From NCBI RefSeq assembly GCF_001649575.2, contig NC_051453.1, forward strand, positions 784,785 through 848,784: DNA of 64,000 nt, written 5' to 3'. The stretch is from Kryptolebias marmoratus. Lineage: Eukaryota > Chordata > Actinopteri > Cyprinodontiformes > Rivulidae. Shown piece after piece: positions 50,252 to 60,557 of the stretch (position 1 is the first letter of the stretch; each line of letters opens with the position of its first letter). Below the pieces are notes generated by a model. It was given only the letters and a program-made list of their open reading frames with translations. It ran no database searches and was not told where the DNA came from. The translations under genes and the position numbers were made by a program.

Positions 50252-50344
50252 TTTTTTCTTTTTCCTCAAAGTAACCTTGACGCCTTCAACAGACACCACG
50301 ATGTGGACTTTCTTCTTCTTGATGTTTTTAACCTTGAATTCATA
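50252..50344 (-). CDS. nos1ap: nos1ap exon 3: PTB domain, lysine-rich strand
   Basis: This 93-base exon encodes 31 residues beginning [12 protein letters not shown] and ending [11 protein letters not shown]. It follows a TTTTTTCAG acceptor (AG at 50346-50345) and ends at AAA|GTAAGT (donor GT at 50251-50250), with phase 0 at both ends. The corresponding mammalian segment is the part of the PTB domain that follows the conserved RRIR run, which is in the missing upstream exon. The KNIKKKK and RKKKK basic runs and the VSVEGVKV beta-strand pattern are the diagnostic parts. The last four lysines join two more from the next exon to make a six-lysine run. The exon is 844 bases upstream of exon 4 in transcription order. 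Numbering as exon 3 is by analogy. Confidence 0.95.
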
Positions 50345-50956
50345 CTGAAAAAAGAAAGAAAACAAAACTTTTTAAACTTTAGGCAGATGAGGGAAAATGT
50401 GAAATAAGGAGATATATGTTACATATTTTAAGCTGAGCTTTACATGTTAAAGTTCAACCACGAAAAACTAAAAGCAGAAGTCAAAAACATGAAATAAATC
50501 TACCAGTATTTGTATCTAATTAAGACCAGGAAAGGAGTGAAAGAAGCTTGTAACGTTATGTTTTTACAGATTATGTTTGATTTAAATAAATGATTTAAGA
50601 TGATTATTTCTCACGTCACAGGAAATCAAAACTGCAGCTAAATCTCTGCAAGCAAGACGTGGCAACGCTGAAAGTTTAAAGTCATATAAAAAACAAAGTC
50701 TGCAAGTATTTAAATAGCTTCAAGGTCAATTTTCAAAATTAAAAATGTTTTAAAAAAGGCAGAATTTCAATCATGAATAAGTAAAAAGGCTTCAGCTGAG
50801 TTTTGCTGCAGAAATGACAAACACTTAAAGTTAAAAAGCTACTGAGTGACAGTTCATTGTTTCCTCCTCGTCAGTCAGGCTGAGGCAGCTTCATCCACCT
50901 CCTCCGCCTTTAATGGAGCCGTGTTCGGTGTCAAACAACAACTCTGCAGCAGAGCG

Positions 50957-51130
50957 ATGGAGGTTTTACTTCTTATTACAGTCCTGTGTTCTTTCTTCAC
51001 CGCAGGCACGGATTTCACCCTCAATCCTCTGCATATTCAGGACCTGCTGAGTGAGCGAGACCCAACAGTTCTGTGGCAGCAGCCTCCTGCAAGAACATCT
51101 GTTTCTGCTGCAGTCTCTCTGAGAACCTGA
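50957..51130 (+). CDS. short ORF with signal-peptide-like start, doubtful
   Basis: On the strand opposite nos1ap, a frame open from 50846 contains an internal ATG at 50957. It encodes MEVLLLITVLCSFFTAG and about 40 further residues (TDFTLNPLHIQDLLSERD...) before a stop at 51128-51130. The first 17 residues have the make-up of a secretion signal: short start, leucine/isoleucine core, small residue before a possible cleavage. The local sequence is GC-richer than the intron around it. I recognise no family, see no consensus donor at the expected junction (GCAGGCACGG), and found no obvious following exon. It may be chance or a decayed first exon. Confidence 0.15.
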   Translation: MEVLLLITVLCSFFTAGTDFTLNPLHIQDLLSERDPTVLWQQPPARTSVSAAVSLRT

Positions 51131-51316
51131 TCAGAGCACGGAGGCGCCAGAAAGAAGGCAAAAATAAAACTAAACAGCAGCGAGACACATTGTAACGTGA
51201 ACCAAAACCATGAATTCAGATTTCTGGCACAAAAAAACAACTCACATTTTCTGATAAACAGGGTCTGAGTTTTCAGACGTCACGTGTAACGCCTTCATGT
51301 TTGTCACCTGCAGACA

Positions 51317-51346
51317 ATGATGATGATGATGATGATGATGATGATG
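51317..51346 (+). repeat. (ATG)10 trinucleotide repeat
   Basis: Ten uninterrupted ATG units in non-coding DNA. Confidence 0.95.
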
Positions 51347-52839
51347 TTGTTGCCCGTGTCTGTGGGGTGACTTCTACTGATGAACTGATGAACTTTAAGT
51401 TTAACTCTGTCATTTCTCAACATTAGATGGTCTCAGTCTAAAACTCTGGCAGGTGGTGGGCGAGAAGAAGGCTAGGCTTTTAGTTTATTAAACAGAAAGA
51501 ACATGTCAGAGTAAACATTTATTTTTATTATTTTCACTAATGGTGGTTTTGAATTCAATCCCTCCATTTCCAACTTAAGACGTTTTCTTGTTTCCTTTCA
51601 GTCTTTCATTAGTGCTGCTATTTTAAACACCATCACTGAGCACGATGTACTTTTCCTTTACTCTGGACTTACTAAACATTGATTTTATTATTGCTTTTCA
51701 TTATTTAGATGCATTTTCACTTATATAAAAAAGGCAAGCTTTTAAGATGTGCTAAAATTCTAAATGTTGCTCTGCAGACAGCAAATGCTATTTCAAAATT
51801 ATATATAAAATATACTCAAAACATTTAAGAAAATAGGTGATATATTTAAAGGAGGAAGTCTTTGTTGAGTAAAATCTGCGTGCTGACAGGATGACTTTCT
51901 GCACATGAATGCATGAAGTATAATGGGAATAATAAGAGTGAGTAAAATAACTCGGTGCCTCGTCAGCGTGGCTCTGAAACAGCAGGTCGAGGAGCCGCAG
52001 AAACACGGGCCAGTCGCCCAATCAGCTCCTCACTGCGCCCGCAGGAACAAAACAGTCCTGACTGTTACAGTGTGTGTGTTCTCAGGTCTGCTGATTGTTC
52101 CAGAAATAGAAGGCAAAGTCTCTATTTTGTCTCTCAGCTCCTTGTTTGGGTGCAGGACACGGGTGGAAAACTTTTCTGTTTCTGAAGTTAATTAGCATTT
52201 GTTCATTCTTAGCCTCCGACCTACTTACTTCACTTGGTGACACTTGTTTGGAAGGTGCTATTTCAATCATTTACATTGTCTTTTTGCAACCAGTTCACAG
52301 AACATGCTGTAAAAAAGGCTGCAACTCAGGTCTTTTATTTTCAATATTTTCTTGAATTTTGTCTAAAATTGGCACAACAGTGGAAAAAATAAGCAAATGC
52401 ATATGATACAAAGAGCTTAAAAGAAGACATGATTTTGGCACAATGCTAAATGAAACCAACCTATTTTCTCCTCCTCTTGAATTGAAGGACATAATTACGT
52501 CCTACATTATTCTCTTCAGGGAAACACTGAAGCTCTTTAATCAAGTCCTAAAGTTCAGAAATGTTTACGTGTCAGTGTGAAGGTGGTTTAATGAGCACAT
52601 TTTCATCTGCTTCATTGTTGACTGTGCTGCACATACAAGATGTAAATGTCACAGTCTGATCGACTGCATGGTTGACCTCCACAGAGGCGATTTCAGCAGC
52701 AATTTAAAATATTTCATGCAAGCTTTGACTGGTTAAGTGTTCCACCACAATGCAACAAGGAGCACTTGTTCTAATAAGCTCATCTGCTCCTTTTTGAAGC
52801 GTTTTCCTCAGTAAAACCACGTCAGCCGCTGCGTGTTCT

Positions 52840-53115
52840 CCCTGCTGTTCTCAGCTTCCTCTGCAGAACGCAGCGCTGATCTGATTTATAACACGCATCT
52901 ATCTGTGGAACGGAGGTAATTAAAACACTTGTGCCACTGAAGCCGTGGGACTTGAGGAATTGCACGAACATTCGTTTCACAATGCTGGCAATTTATTTGA
53001 TCATGCGTCTCGATATCAGGCAAGGTAGTTAGAGCGCTTTAATGAGCAAAGATAACCGCTGTAACACTGTTTAGGCCGTTTGGGATAATTGCAAATGTCT
53101 CTGCCTGAAGTACCT
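52840..53115. promoter_or_regulatory. candidate conserved non-coding element
   Basis: A repeat-free stretch with dense factor-like words: GGAGGTAATTAAAACAC, GCACGAACATTCG, GCGCTTTAATGAGCAAAGATAACCGC and GGGATAATTGCAAATG. CpG sites survive here (CACGAACATTCGTTTC, CATGCGTCTCGATATC), which is unusual in the surrounding AT-rich intron. Regulatory function is an inference. Confidence 0.25.
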
Positions 53116-54409
53116 CCTGAATACAAAAGTAACAAGATGTTCTTTTTTTATACATTTACACCCCAGCATCAGTCATTTTTGACTAAAGAAAACAAATGCT
53201 AAGCTGCTAAGTCACATAAATGTAAGCAAAGGTCATAAATGTGTTATATTGAAATAAATTGAAACTATAATAAAGTATTGTGTTTTATGTCAAACAAAAA
53301 CAGAAAGGTATTAAAATTCAAGGCAAAAGTTCTGTAGAAGCTGCAAGGGATTATGTTTATTCTTCTGATGCAGGAGGAATATTGTTTCCAATCAGGATGT
53401 TAAAACTTTGCATTTTTATTCAAGCTTTTTGGATTTCTTTGATACTTCATCTTGAGAGAGAGCTGACTGATGTTGATTCTGTTCAATAACCTAATAATTC
53501 TGTCTGGTATATTTATTATTTCAAGCCAGCTATTTCCAGAACTTGTAAAGCCATTTGTTTCTAATCTTTTTAAATCTTAAACTACAACAATGTGAAACTT
53601 TGCACGGATCGACCTCACTGGTAAATATGAGGTTACAGAAACCAGGCTGTGCCAACATGTAGCTGCCTGAAGGACAACGTGTGTATTCCAGGCAAAGACA
53701 GGACATTAGTGTTCATGTAAACAATCTGAAATTAACCCTTCAACTCAAAGACTAGAGTCATAAATCATGCAAAGAATTCAGTCTAACGGTTGCATTCCTT
53801 TTCCAGATAAACTGGTTATTTCCTAGATGTCCTTTACTTCTGTTTCCACTATAATCCATCATCGGAGGAGGTCTAACATCAGCTTCTCAACGTAACAGCA
53901 TCCTCAGGCAGCGGTAACATTTCCAGTCAGAAATATCAGCCAGAGGGGAAATAAAAACCTGCATTTCTGTTGGTGGAGAAAGTGAAGAACTGAAGGTTGG
54001 CCAGTCAAAAGGACGATTGGGGTAAACATGCAGACACACACTGATTCACAACCGGCACTCCGCTGAGGTCAAACTGCAGCCACAGACATGCCGCAATGAT
54101 CTCAGCAAGAAAAAAAAAAAGATAACAGTTCCAGGTTTACTCTTAAACAAACCATTTGTAATTCTTGTTGGGGTTTCCTGTTTTCTCACAGCTTCTTCAT
54201 CAATGTTTTAGCTGTAAAACAGGTTCTGTAGGCAAAAGGACCAGCCTGGTTCTGTCCCCTTCATCCATCTGTAACTGCAAGAACTCACAGCGCAGTGTCC
54301 TGACATTTATTTCAATCTATTTCTTATTTTTAACCCCTGAGATGCCACTCCAGCTAAGTGATCTTGGCCAAAACAACAACAGTAACAACTCGATTGAACA
54401 GATATGGTG

Positions 54410-54795
54410 CTAAGCTTTGGTGTGGTAGCAGCTGAGCACAAAGCACATCGTACCATATCTTTGCTTGAAGCTTTACCAATAACTGTTGTCATCAACTCTG
54501 TCTGTCTGTCAGCAAAATATCTCATGAATTACTGGATGGATTTTAATAAAAGTCTGAGAAAATAAGAACTGGATATACATCTATAATGAAATAACTTTTA
54601 GAGTCACCCCAATTCAACATGGCCACCAAAGCTAACTGACATTAGCTAACATAAAAAGTTCTGTAATTCAGTCAGTTTTACAAACACAGAGCTAAAATTT
54701 GGTGTGGTAGTAGCTGGGAGTCATCCTGAGCAGATACTCCAAACACTAACTGATCTCCATGATCTGCTTTTAAAACGATCTTAGTTTAAAACTCT
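54410..54795 (+). repeat. dispersed repeat 'ATGGCCGCC/TAGCTGAG', copy C
   Basis: Contains GGTGTGGTAGCAGCTGAG, CTGTCAGCAAAATATCTCATGAATTACTGGATGGATTTTAATAAAA, CAACATGGCCACCAAAGCTAACTGACATTAGC, and GCTAAAATTTGGTGTGGTAGTAGCTGGGAGTCATCCTGAGCAGATACTCC. The 'GTGGTAGTAGCTG' block occurs on both sides of the 'ATGGCC' block, suggesting that the family is itself a tandem of one unit. Confidence 0.78.
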
Positions 54796-55026
54796 GTAAT
54801 GAAAAGTGACATAATTGTTCCTTCAAGGAATGCTAGGTCATTAATTTATTTATTTTGACCAAGTGCTGTAATTGATCCAATACTCTAAATATTATTTCTG
54901 GCATGGGCGCAGTAAATCAATTTAAACCCTCACTGTGACACCTAAAGCTCAGCATTTAGGTCTCCACAAAGCTATCAGCCTAAGTTTGGACTTTATAAAT
55001 AAACAATACCTCACAGGTTTTCACAT

Positions 55027-55053
55027 GCACACACACACACACACACACACACA
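55027..55053 (+). repeat. (CA)13 microsatellite
   Basis: An uninterrupted CA run of about 27 bases. Confidence 0.95.
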
Positions 55054-56160
55054 GCCAATTTGTTTAGAACCAGTGGCTTGTGAGCACACATCCATCTCAA
55101 TGACACATTTTCTCTAGAGAAAGGGGAGAAGAGAATAAAACGGGCTGTAAAGTATGACAGAGAGAGGAAAGCGAGACAAAAGGAGACAAAGAGACAGACG
55201 GGCGAGCGGTCAAAGGGGCGAGCTCTGAAGTAGCCAGAATATGAAGGTTAATTAAAAGCTCAGATCATTAAGCTCACACTTACACCAACTAGACGTCTTA
55301 AATGTGCAAACTGTCATGTTGTCATTAGCTGCTGAATGAGGTGAAAATCACACAGTTTTAATCTCTGCACAGCCCCTGTTTTTACATATCATAGCAGGAG
55401 CTTTAAGAAAGTTTCTCTCATGACTGCAAATTGAACAATAAATCAATTGTACAATATGTATTTAAAAGCCCACAGCACAAGGGCTTATAAATCATTTTTG
55501 GAGTATACTTCCCCATTTCATTCTTCCCTTTATAGAGCTATGTTTATCACTTAATTGTAACACAAAAAAGTAACAATACCAACCTTGGTTTTTTACATGA
55601 ATTTGTGTTAAAAACATAAATAAAAAAATATCACTGCATACTGGCATTCAGCATCAACACTCATGAAAGCTTGAGTTCATAAATAATAAATTCAGTTTCC
55701 ATTATTGGGGCCATCACCTAATGGATTTGATGTTTTGGTATATTTGGTATATTTGTGCCCCAGCTCCAACACTAATACATGCCATGGCCTAAACCTTTAA
55801 TATTCATGTCATGTTCATTTTAGACTCCAAACTAATCTAGCTGCCTAAAGTCTTGTAGAACGTGACCTTTATCAGATCAGTCTTAATTGAATTCCTTTTC
55901 CAGAAAAGCAGATACTTGTGCAGCAGAGATGTTGTTCACGTGGCTGCAGAAAGTGGCAGCGTGGCTAGAATATTCACAAAGACAAAAAATCACAGTGAAT
56001 GTTGGACAAACTGTTCAGTATGAGATTAATCTTTGCTCCACAGTTACTGAGCAGACATGTTTGAACTGGGTAATATATGTTATAGATGTGTTAACTGAGC
56101 CTTTAGTTCATCAACATTATTACCTCCCACTACATCTACAAGGCTCCCTGAGTTGTGGCT

Positions 56161-56345
56161 GAGAACAGCCACCTCTCTCACTGACTGTTCACCCCTCTTC
56201 CATCTGGAAGAAGATTCTGCAGCCTCAGGAGCCGCTCGGCCAAAATCTGGAAAAGCTTCTTTCTTCAGTCAGTCCAGCCTCTGAACACCAAGCTGGCTCC
56301 ATCCAGGCTAGATTATCTCCCCCACATTCTGCTCCGCTCCACTTA
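56161..56345 (+). mobile_element. possible LINE ORF C-terminal relic
   Basis: In the plus frame from 56197 the sequence reads LPSGRRFCSLRSRSAKIWKS, then FFLQSVQPLNTKLA. This follows the LPSGRRYRxxRxRTxRxKNSFFPxAVRxLN pattern found near the C-terminal end of several fish non-LTR retrotransposon proteins. An in-frame stop lies a few codons upstream. Only about 35-50 residues are recognisable, so the call is tentative. Confidence 0.4.
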
Positions 56346-57649
56346 AAACACACTCAACACATCTAGGAAAATTGGTTCTTAAAGCCACAAATGCTTCGAT
56401 ACTTTTATGTCTTTCATGCATATTTGCACATTCATTTTTGCACTCTAGCATAGAGGAAAAGCACAGATTTTCACAGTCTCATTGTTCAAACACAGTTTGG
56501 CCCCCTGCCATGACTCTATATGTCTTTTGTTTTTAGTGACGGTTCATAGGTTGCAACCATTTGGTTCAGGAGGATGTCTTTTAGTGTCTACTGTGTGCTT
56601 TGCATCTACTTACAGGCATGCATAAATGTAAAAAAGTGTCTAGAAAAAAAAAAGAAATATCTTTGAACTACATATTTAGTGGTTAGAAAATGAAACTAAT
56701 TTAAATGTAAAAGTGAAAGAGGTCATCACAATTTTGATTAAAAGAAGTGAAAAAGCTAAAGTACATCATAATTGTATGCATATTTGTTATTTTATGCACA
56801 AGTGTCAATATCAGGTTTGCAAAATATTATAATTTATCCTGAAATAAAGAAAATGCATTTATTACCAACAGATTTAACTGACAGCTCTTGCTGTTCTGGG
56901 ATTTCTTTAGTAAATTTTGAAGCATAAATGGTGAAACTATTCATGCATTTGTTTATTTTCTTGCCTTTTGTGTATCTAAACATGACTTGTGTGCTGTTAC
57001 AGTCATAACTGAAAGCTACCGACAAACCTGCATATCATGTCTTCCAGAAAGAAAAGGGCAGACATCTCCAAAACTTTCCCTGGGGGGAAAGCTGGCGGGG
57101 GATGCTACTCAAAGAAGCCAAACCAACAATCAAAGCTGTTTGAGAACAGATCGGGTCTCGACAGCTCCAACATAAAAGGTTCACTCCTCCTTTCCTGAAA
57201 CTGGAACACTCCTGCAGAGAGAAGTGGTGCCTGCTTCAGCCGTTTTACCCCCCGCTTCACAACAAGCTGTATGCAGACATGCATTCCTTTTGTTGGAGTT
57301 GTTGTCACACACCTTAGGTTCCAGTTTTATTCTGCATCTTTACAAGTCTTCACTGGAAGCTAAAACAGCTCAATACGAAGCAATCTGTGCATGTATCCAG
57401 TCCACATCATATATCAGGGAACTGAAGTTATTTCCTCAAATCTTAACACTAATTTGCACCTTTTTCCAATATAGGACATATCCCAGAACAGCATTAGAGT
57501 CAGAAATCAATTTCAAGAATAAAGTAAAATAACCACCTTGATTCATTTTTGTTCTTTGTTAAGTTTTCTAAGGGAACAAATAAACAGCTAAAAATAAACA
57601 ATCCCAAATAATCAAAAACAGGTCCTTAAAAGCTGTTCTTCAGTTCAGT

Positions 57650-58070
57650 TGTTCCTCAAACTGCCTCTCATTTCTCACAAACTACTGGACTGAGTTTTAA
57701 TGAAATTTCCAGGAAATAATCATTGGACTTACTCCTATAAGGGATTAACCTTCAGAGCCAATCCAATTCAAGATGGTTACCACAGCTAATCAACCGTAAG
57801 CAAACACAAAAACAGCAATACCTCAGACGATTTTCCAGATATTGTGCTAAAATTTGGTGTAGTTGTAGGTGAGAGTCCTTCACAGCACATACTCCAATCA
57901 CTGCACATTTCACAGGATCTCTGCTTAAAGCCTCAGCAAGAACTGATGGATCCTGTTTGTCTGTTAGCAAAATATCTCATGAACTGCTAGATAGATTTAA
58001 ATGAAACTCACAGAAAGTAATCATTAGATGTTCAACTACAACTGATTAACTTTTGGTCAACGGTCAAAAA
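57650..58070 (+). repeat. dispersed repeat 'ATGGCCGCC/TAGCTGAG', copy D
   Basis: One unit (ACTACTGGACTGAGTTTTAATGAAATTTCCAGGAAATAATCATTGGA … CAAGATGGTTACCACAGCTAATCAAC … AAATTTGGTGTAGTTGTAGGTGAGAGTC) is followed by the start of a second unit (CTGTTAGCAAAATATCTCATGAACTGCTAGATAGATTTAAATGAAACTCACAGAAAGTAATCATTAGATG). It is another tandem arrangement of the same family. Confidence 0.75.
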
Positions 58071-59319
58071 GAAATTCAAGTAAGTTTTTTCATATTAATA
58101 GTTAACATGTCCTTAAATTAAGAATCTGTAATCAAAGTTTACTTTCAGATTTGTTGAGTAAAGCTTTGTTTAAACTGACTGCATCCCCGCCTTTCTGAAT
58201 TACATATCATTATATCTGGAAATCTACTGCAGGAAACCTTCAAACTGCACCGTTTCATATCATTTAAATTCACCATTTTCATCTTTGATTTCATACTTTG
58301 CAATTAGTCATTTTAATTCTACACAATACTTCTTTTTCTAATTTAATATTAGAAACTTTGACTGGGTCTTTCCTTCTTATTATCCATCTTGATCATAGAC
58401 CTTTAAAGCGTCTCTTTCCGTTTATTTCCCAGCTTCACCACTCAGTCATTCCTAACAGTTCTTCGCAGGCCCATATATATTTACGAGTATGATGAAGTAG
58501 CTGGCTTCTCACTTGATCATATATATTCAATTTTCCCTCTCAGTCCTCACACATTCTCTCCCTCTTATCTGTTTTTTGTGCATATACCATGTCTCTCATC
58601 TTCCTGTTTCCTCCACAGGCCACTGGCTGATTCAATCTCAAGCAATGCTGTTTATGAACAGCCACTTCATTTTCCAAAACCATTTGTGTTCAAGATGCTA
58701 CAAGGTCCATCACATCTCATCAATCACAGCAATGCAACGCTGTCTTTGAATCAAAGGAAAACTATACCACTTCTGTCAAACACACACGTGGTAAAGGAAT
58801 CACTACAAACACTTTTCTCATAAAACAAGAAATGTAATAATATAAAACTCAAGAAAACTCATTTAAGATCGTACCTTTTTGTAATGCAACATGCATGGTC
58901 TGTTTTTACGAAATCAGGCGAGGAGTTACGGTTTACATTATGTCCATTTTTAAAACAAATGGAGTAGAAATCTTCCAAAATACCCAATATTGCTTTTAAT
59001 TATTAATAACTATTGATAAATGTCGAGCAGTTAGATAAACAACAGCAACAACAAATCTAATTTTTTATTTCAACTCCTACTTAAATATCAACTATTGATT
59101 GTCTCTTTGGAAGCAGGAATGGGAAGTGCATTTGGTTAAAATGGGCAAATTTGAAGAATTAATGCAACCATCACAACAGTCTTATCTTTTTTTCAAATAT
59201 ATACATCAAGACCTAGAAGTAACATGACAAGATGTTACCTAAAGGTACTTTTCCAGACGGTGAGATATTTTTTATTTTCTTGACAGAACACCTATCGCCC
59301 ATCCACATTTGAAAAAAAC

Positions 59320-59440
59320 AGATTTTAACAGATATTAAGCTCAGATTTGATGTGGTAGTAGCTGGAAGTAATCATCAACACATACTCTGAGCACTAAAAG
59401 ATGGTGAAACATCTTTGTTTAAAAGTTTACCATGCAAGGC
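59320..59440 (+). repeat. dispersed repeat 'ATGGCCGCC/TAGCTGAG', copy E (fragment)
   Basis: Only the AGATTTGATGTGGTAGTAGCTGGAAGTAATCATCAACACATACTCTGAGCACT block is left, in the same orientation as the other copies. Confidence 0.6.
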
Positions 59441-59984
59441 CACTTTATTCTGAAAAACACTTGTGTCTTAGCCACTAATTAACTGAGACAGAATGAGCCA
59501 TTTTAGGACTGTGAAGACGAGACCAAAGTAAGACCTCCACCACAGAAATGCTCCATAAATCAGTCTGAGTTTGGTGTTTCATGACCAGACCTGATCATAA
59601 CAGAACACGTTTTCAATTTATCTTGTTGTTTCTGGCATATTAAAAAAAACAAAAAACAAAGAGACATCTTGACACTCAGAACTAATGAGGGAATACAAAA
59701 TTAAATATTTACATAAATGTTCTTCTGGTGTCTATCTCAGAGTTGATGCTTCACAAACAGTTCTGACTCTGTGACCTTCTCCCTTTTAATGGTTTTCAGC
59801 TTTCAAAGCTTTTACTTCCAACCTGATCAGTGTTTTTGTCTTCTTCTGTATCCATGTTAGACAGATTCATACAAAGACGCAGATAACCTTCAAAGCTACT
59901 CACACTTATCATGACATCTAAAGAATAAAATATCTCGTTCCCTGTTACATGTGAGTAAGAGATTCCTGTCAGTGTTGGAGCAGC

Positions 59985-60557
59985 CGAGTCCTCTGTAGTG
60001 TCGCTGACTTGCTGAGTGCCTCAGGGCTCTATACCTGGCCCTCTTTTTTCTCTGTACCTAATCCCTTTTGGATCCATCCTCCAGAAACATGATATTGCCC
60101 CCTACTTTTATGCTGATGACACCAAACTCTATAAGCCCCTAGAATAGGATAATCATGACTCTGTGAACCAGCTACTGGACTGCACTGGAGAAATCAAGAC
60201 ATTGATGTCAGCAAACCTTTTACATCTGAATGAACAAACAATCCAGGTTGTGTTGTTTGGGCCCAGAGATGCTTCCAAAGTCCGTGCTGATCAGAGTCCT
60301 TGAACACAACACCTGACTGGGTGCGAAGCTGGACAGTGAACTCAGGTCAAATCAGTGGTCAGGTCCAGTTTTTATCATTTAAGACAACTGGCCAAGGTCA
60401 AATCATTTCTGTCATCATTTTAAGATTTTAATCCATGGTTTCAGCTGGTTTAGATTATTGTAATGCACTTTATGTCAGGCTGAGCCAGTTGTCATTTCCT
60501 GTTTTTAATATAATCTCTTAAAACACATTCATATATAAAATTTATAAATAAAATTGT
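59985..60557 (+). mobile_element. L2-like LINE reverse transcriptase relic
   Basis: The plus frame from 60016 reads VPQGSIPGPLFSLYLIPFGS and reaches YADDTKLY at 60109-60132, which includes the reverse transcriptase catalytic YADD box. A stop follows at 60145-60147. Later, VRSSFYHLRQLAKVKSFLSS at about 60358 is in the same frame, and GLDYCNALYVRLSQ from 60447 is in another. These are the usual ordered motifs of the fish L2 (Maui-like) protein. The end, TTTATAAATAAAATTGTATTG, fits an L2-type 3' tail. The copy is 5'-truncated and broken by stops and a frameshift, and is antisense to nos1ap. Confidence 0.85.

Larger units (their letters stand above)
1126..50344 (-). other. nos1ap: nos1ap (CAPON) gene, internal part, six exons
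   Basis: The six minus-strand exons listed separately join in frame into 244 codons that follow the NOS1AP/CAPON protein from within the PTB domain to the glutamine-rich segment. NOS1AP is known as a cytoplasmic and synaptic adaptor: its PTB domain binds partners such as Dexras1, and its extreme C-terminus binds the PDZ domain of neuronal NOS. In mammals the gene also influences cardiac repolarisation. The window lacks the N-terminal exons (above 64000) and the C-terminal coiled-coil and PDZ-ligand exons (below 1), so the start, the stop and the nNOS-binding residues cannot be judged. Very long introns are typical of this gene in vertebrates. The identity rests on recognising the protein, not on a search. 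Teleosts can carry duplicated copies and I cannot tell which one this is. Confidence 0.95.
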
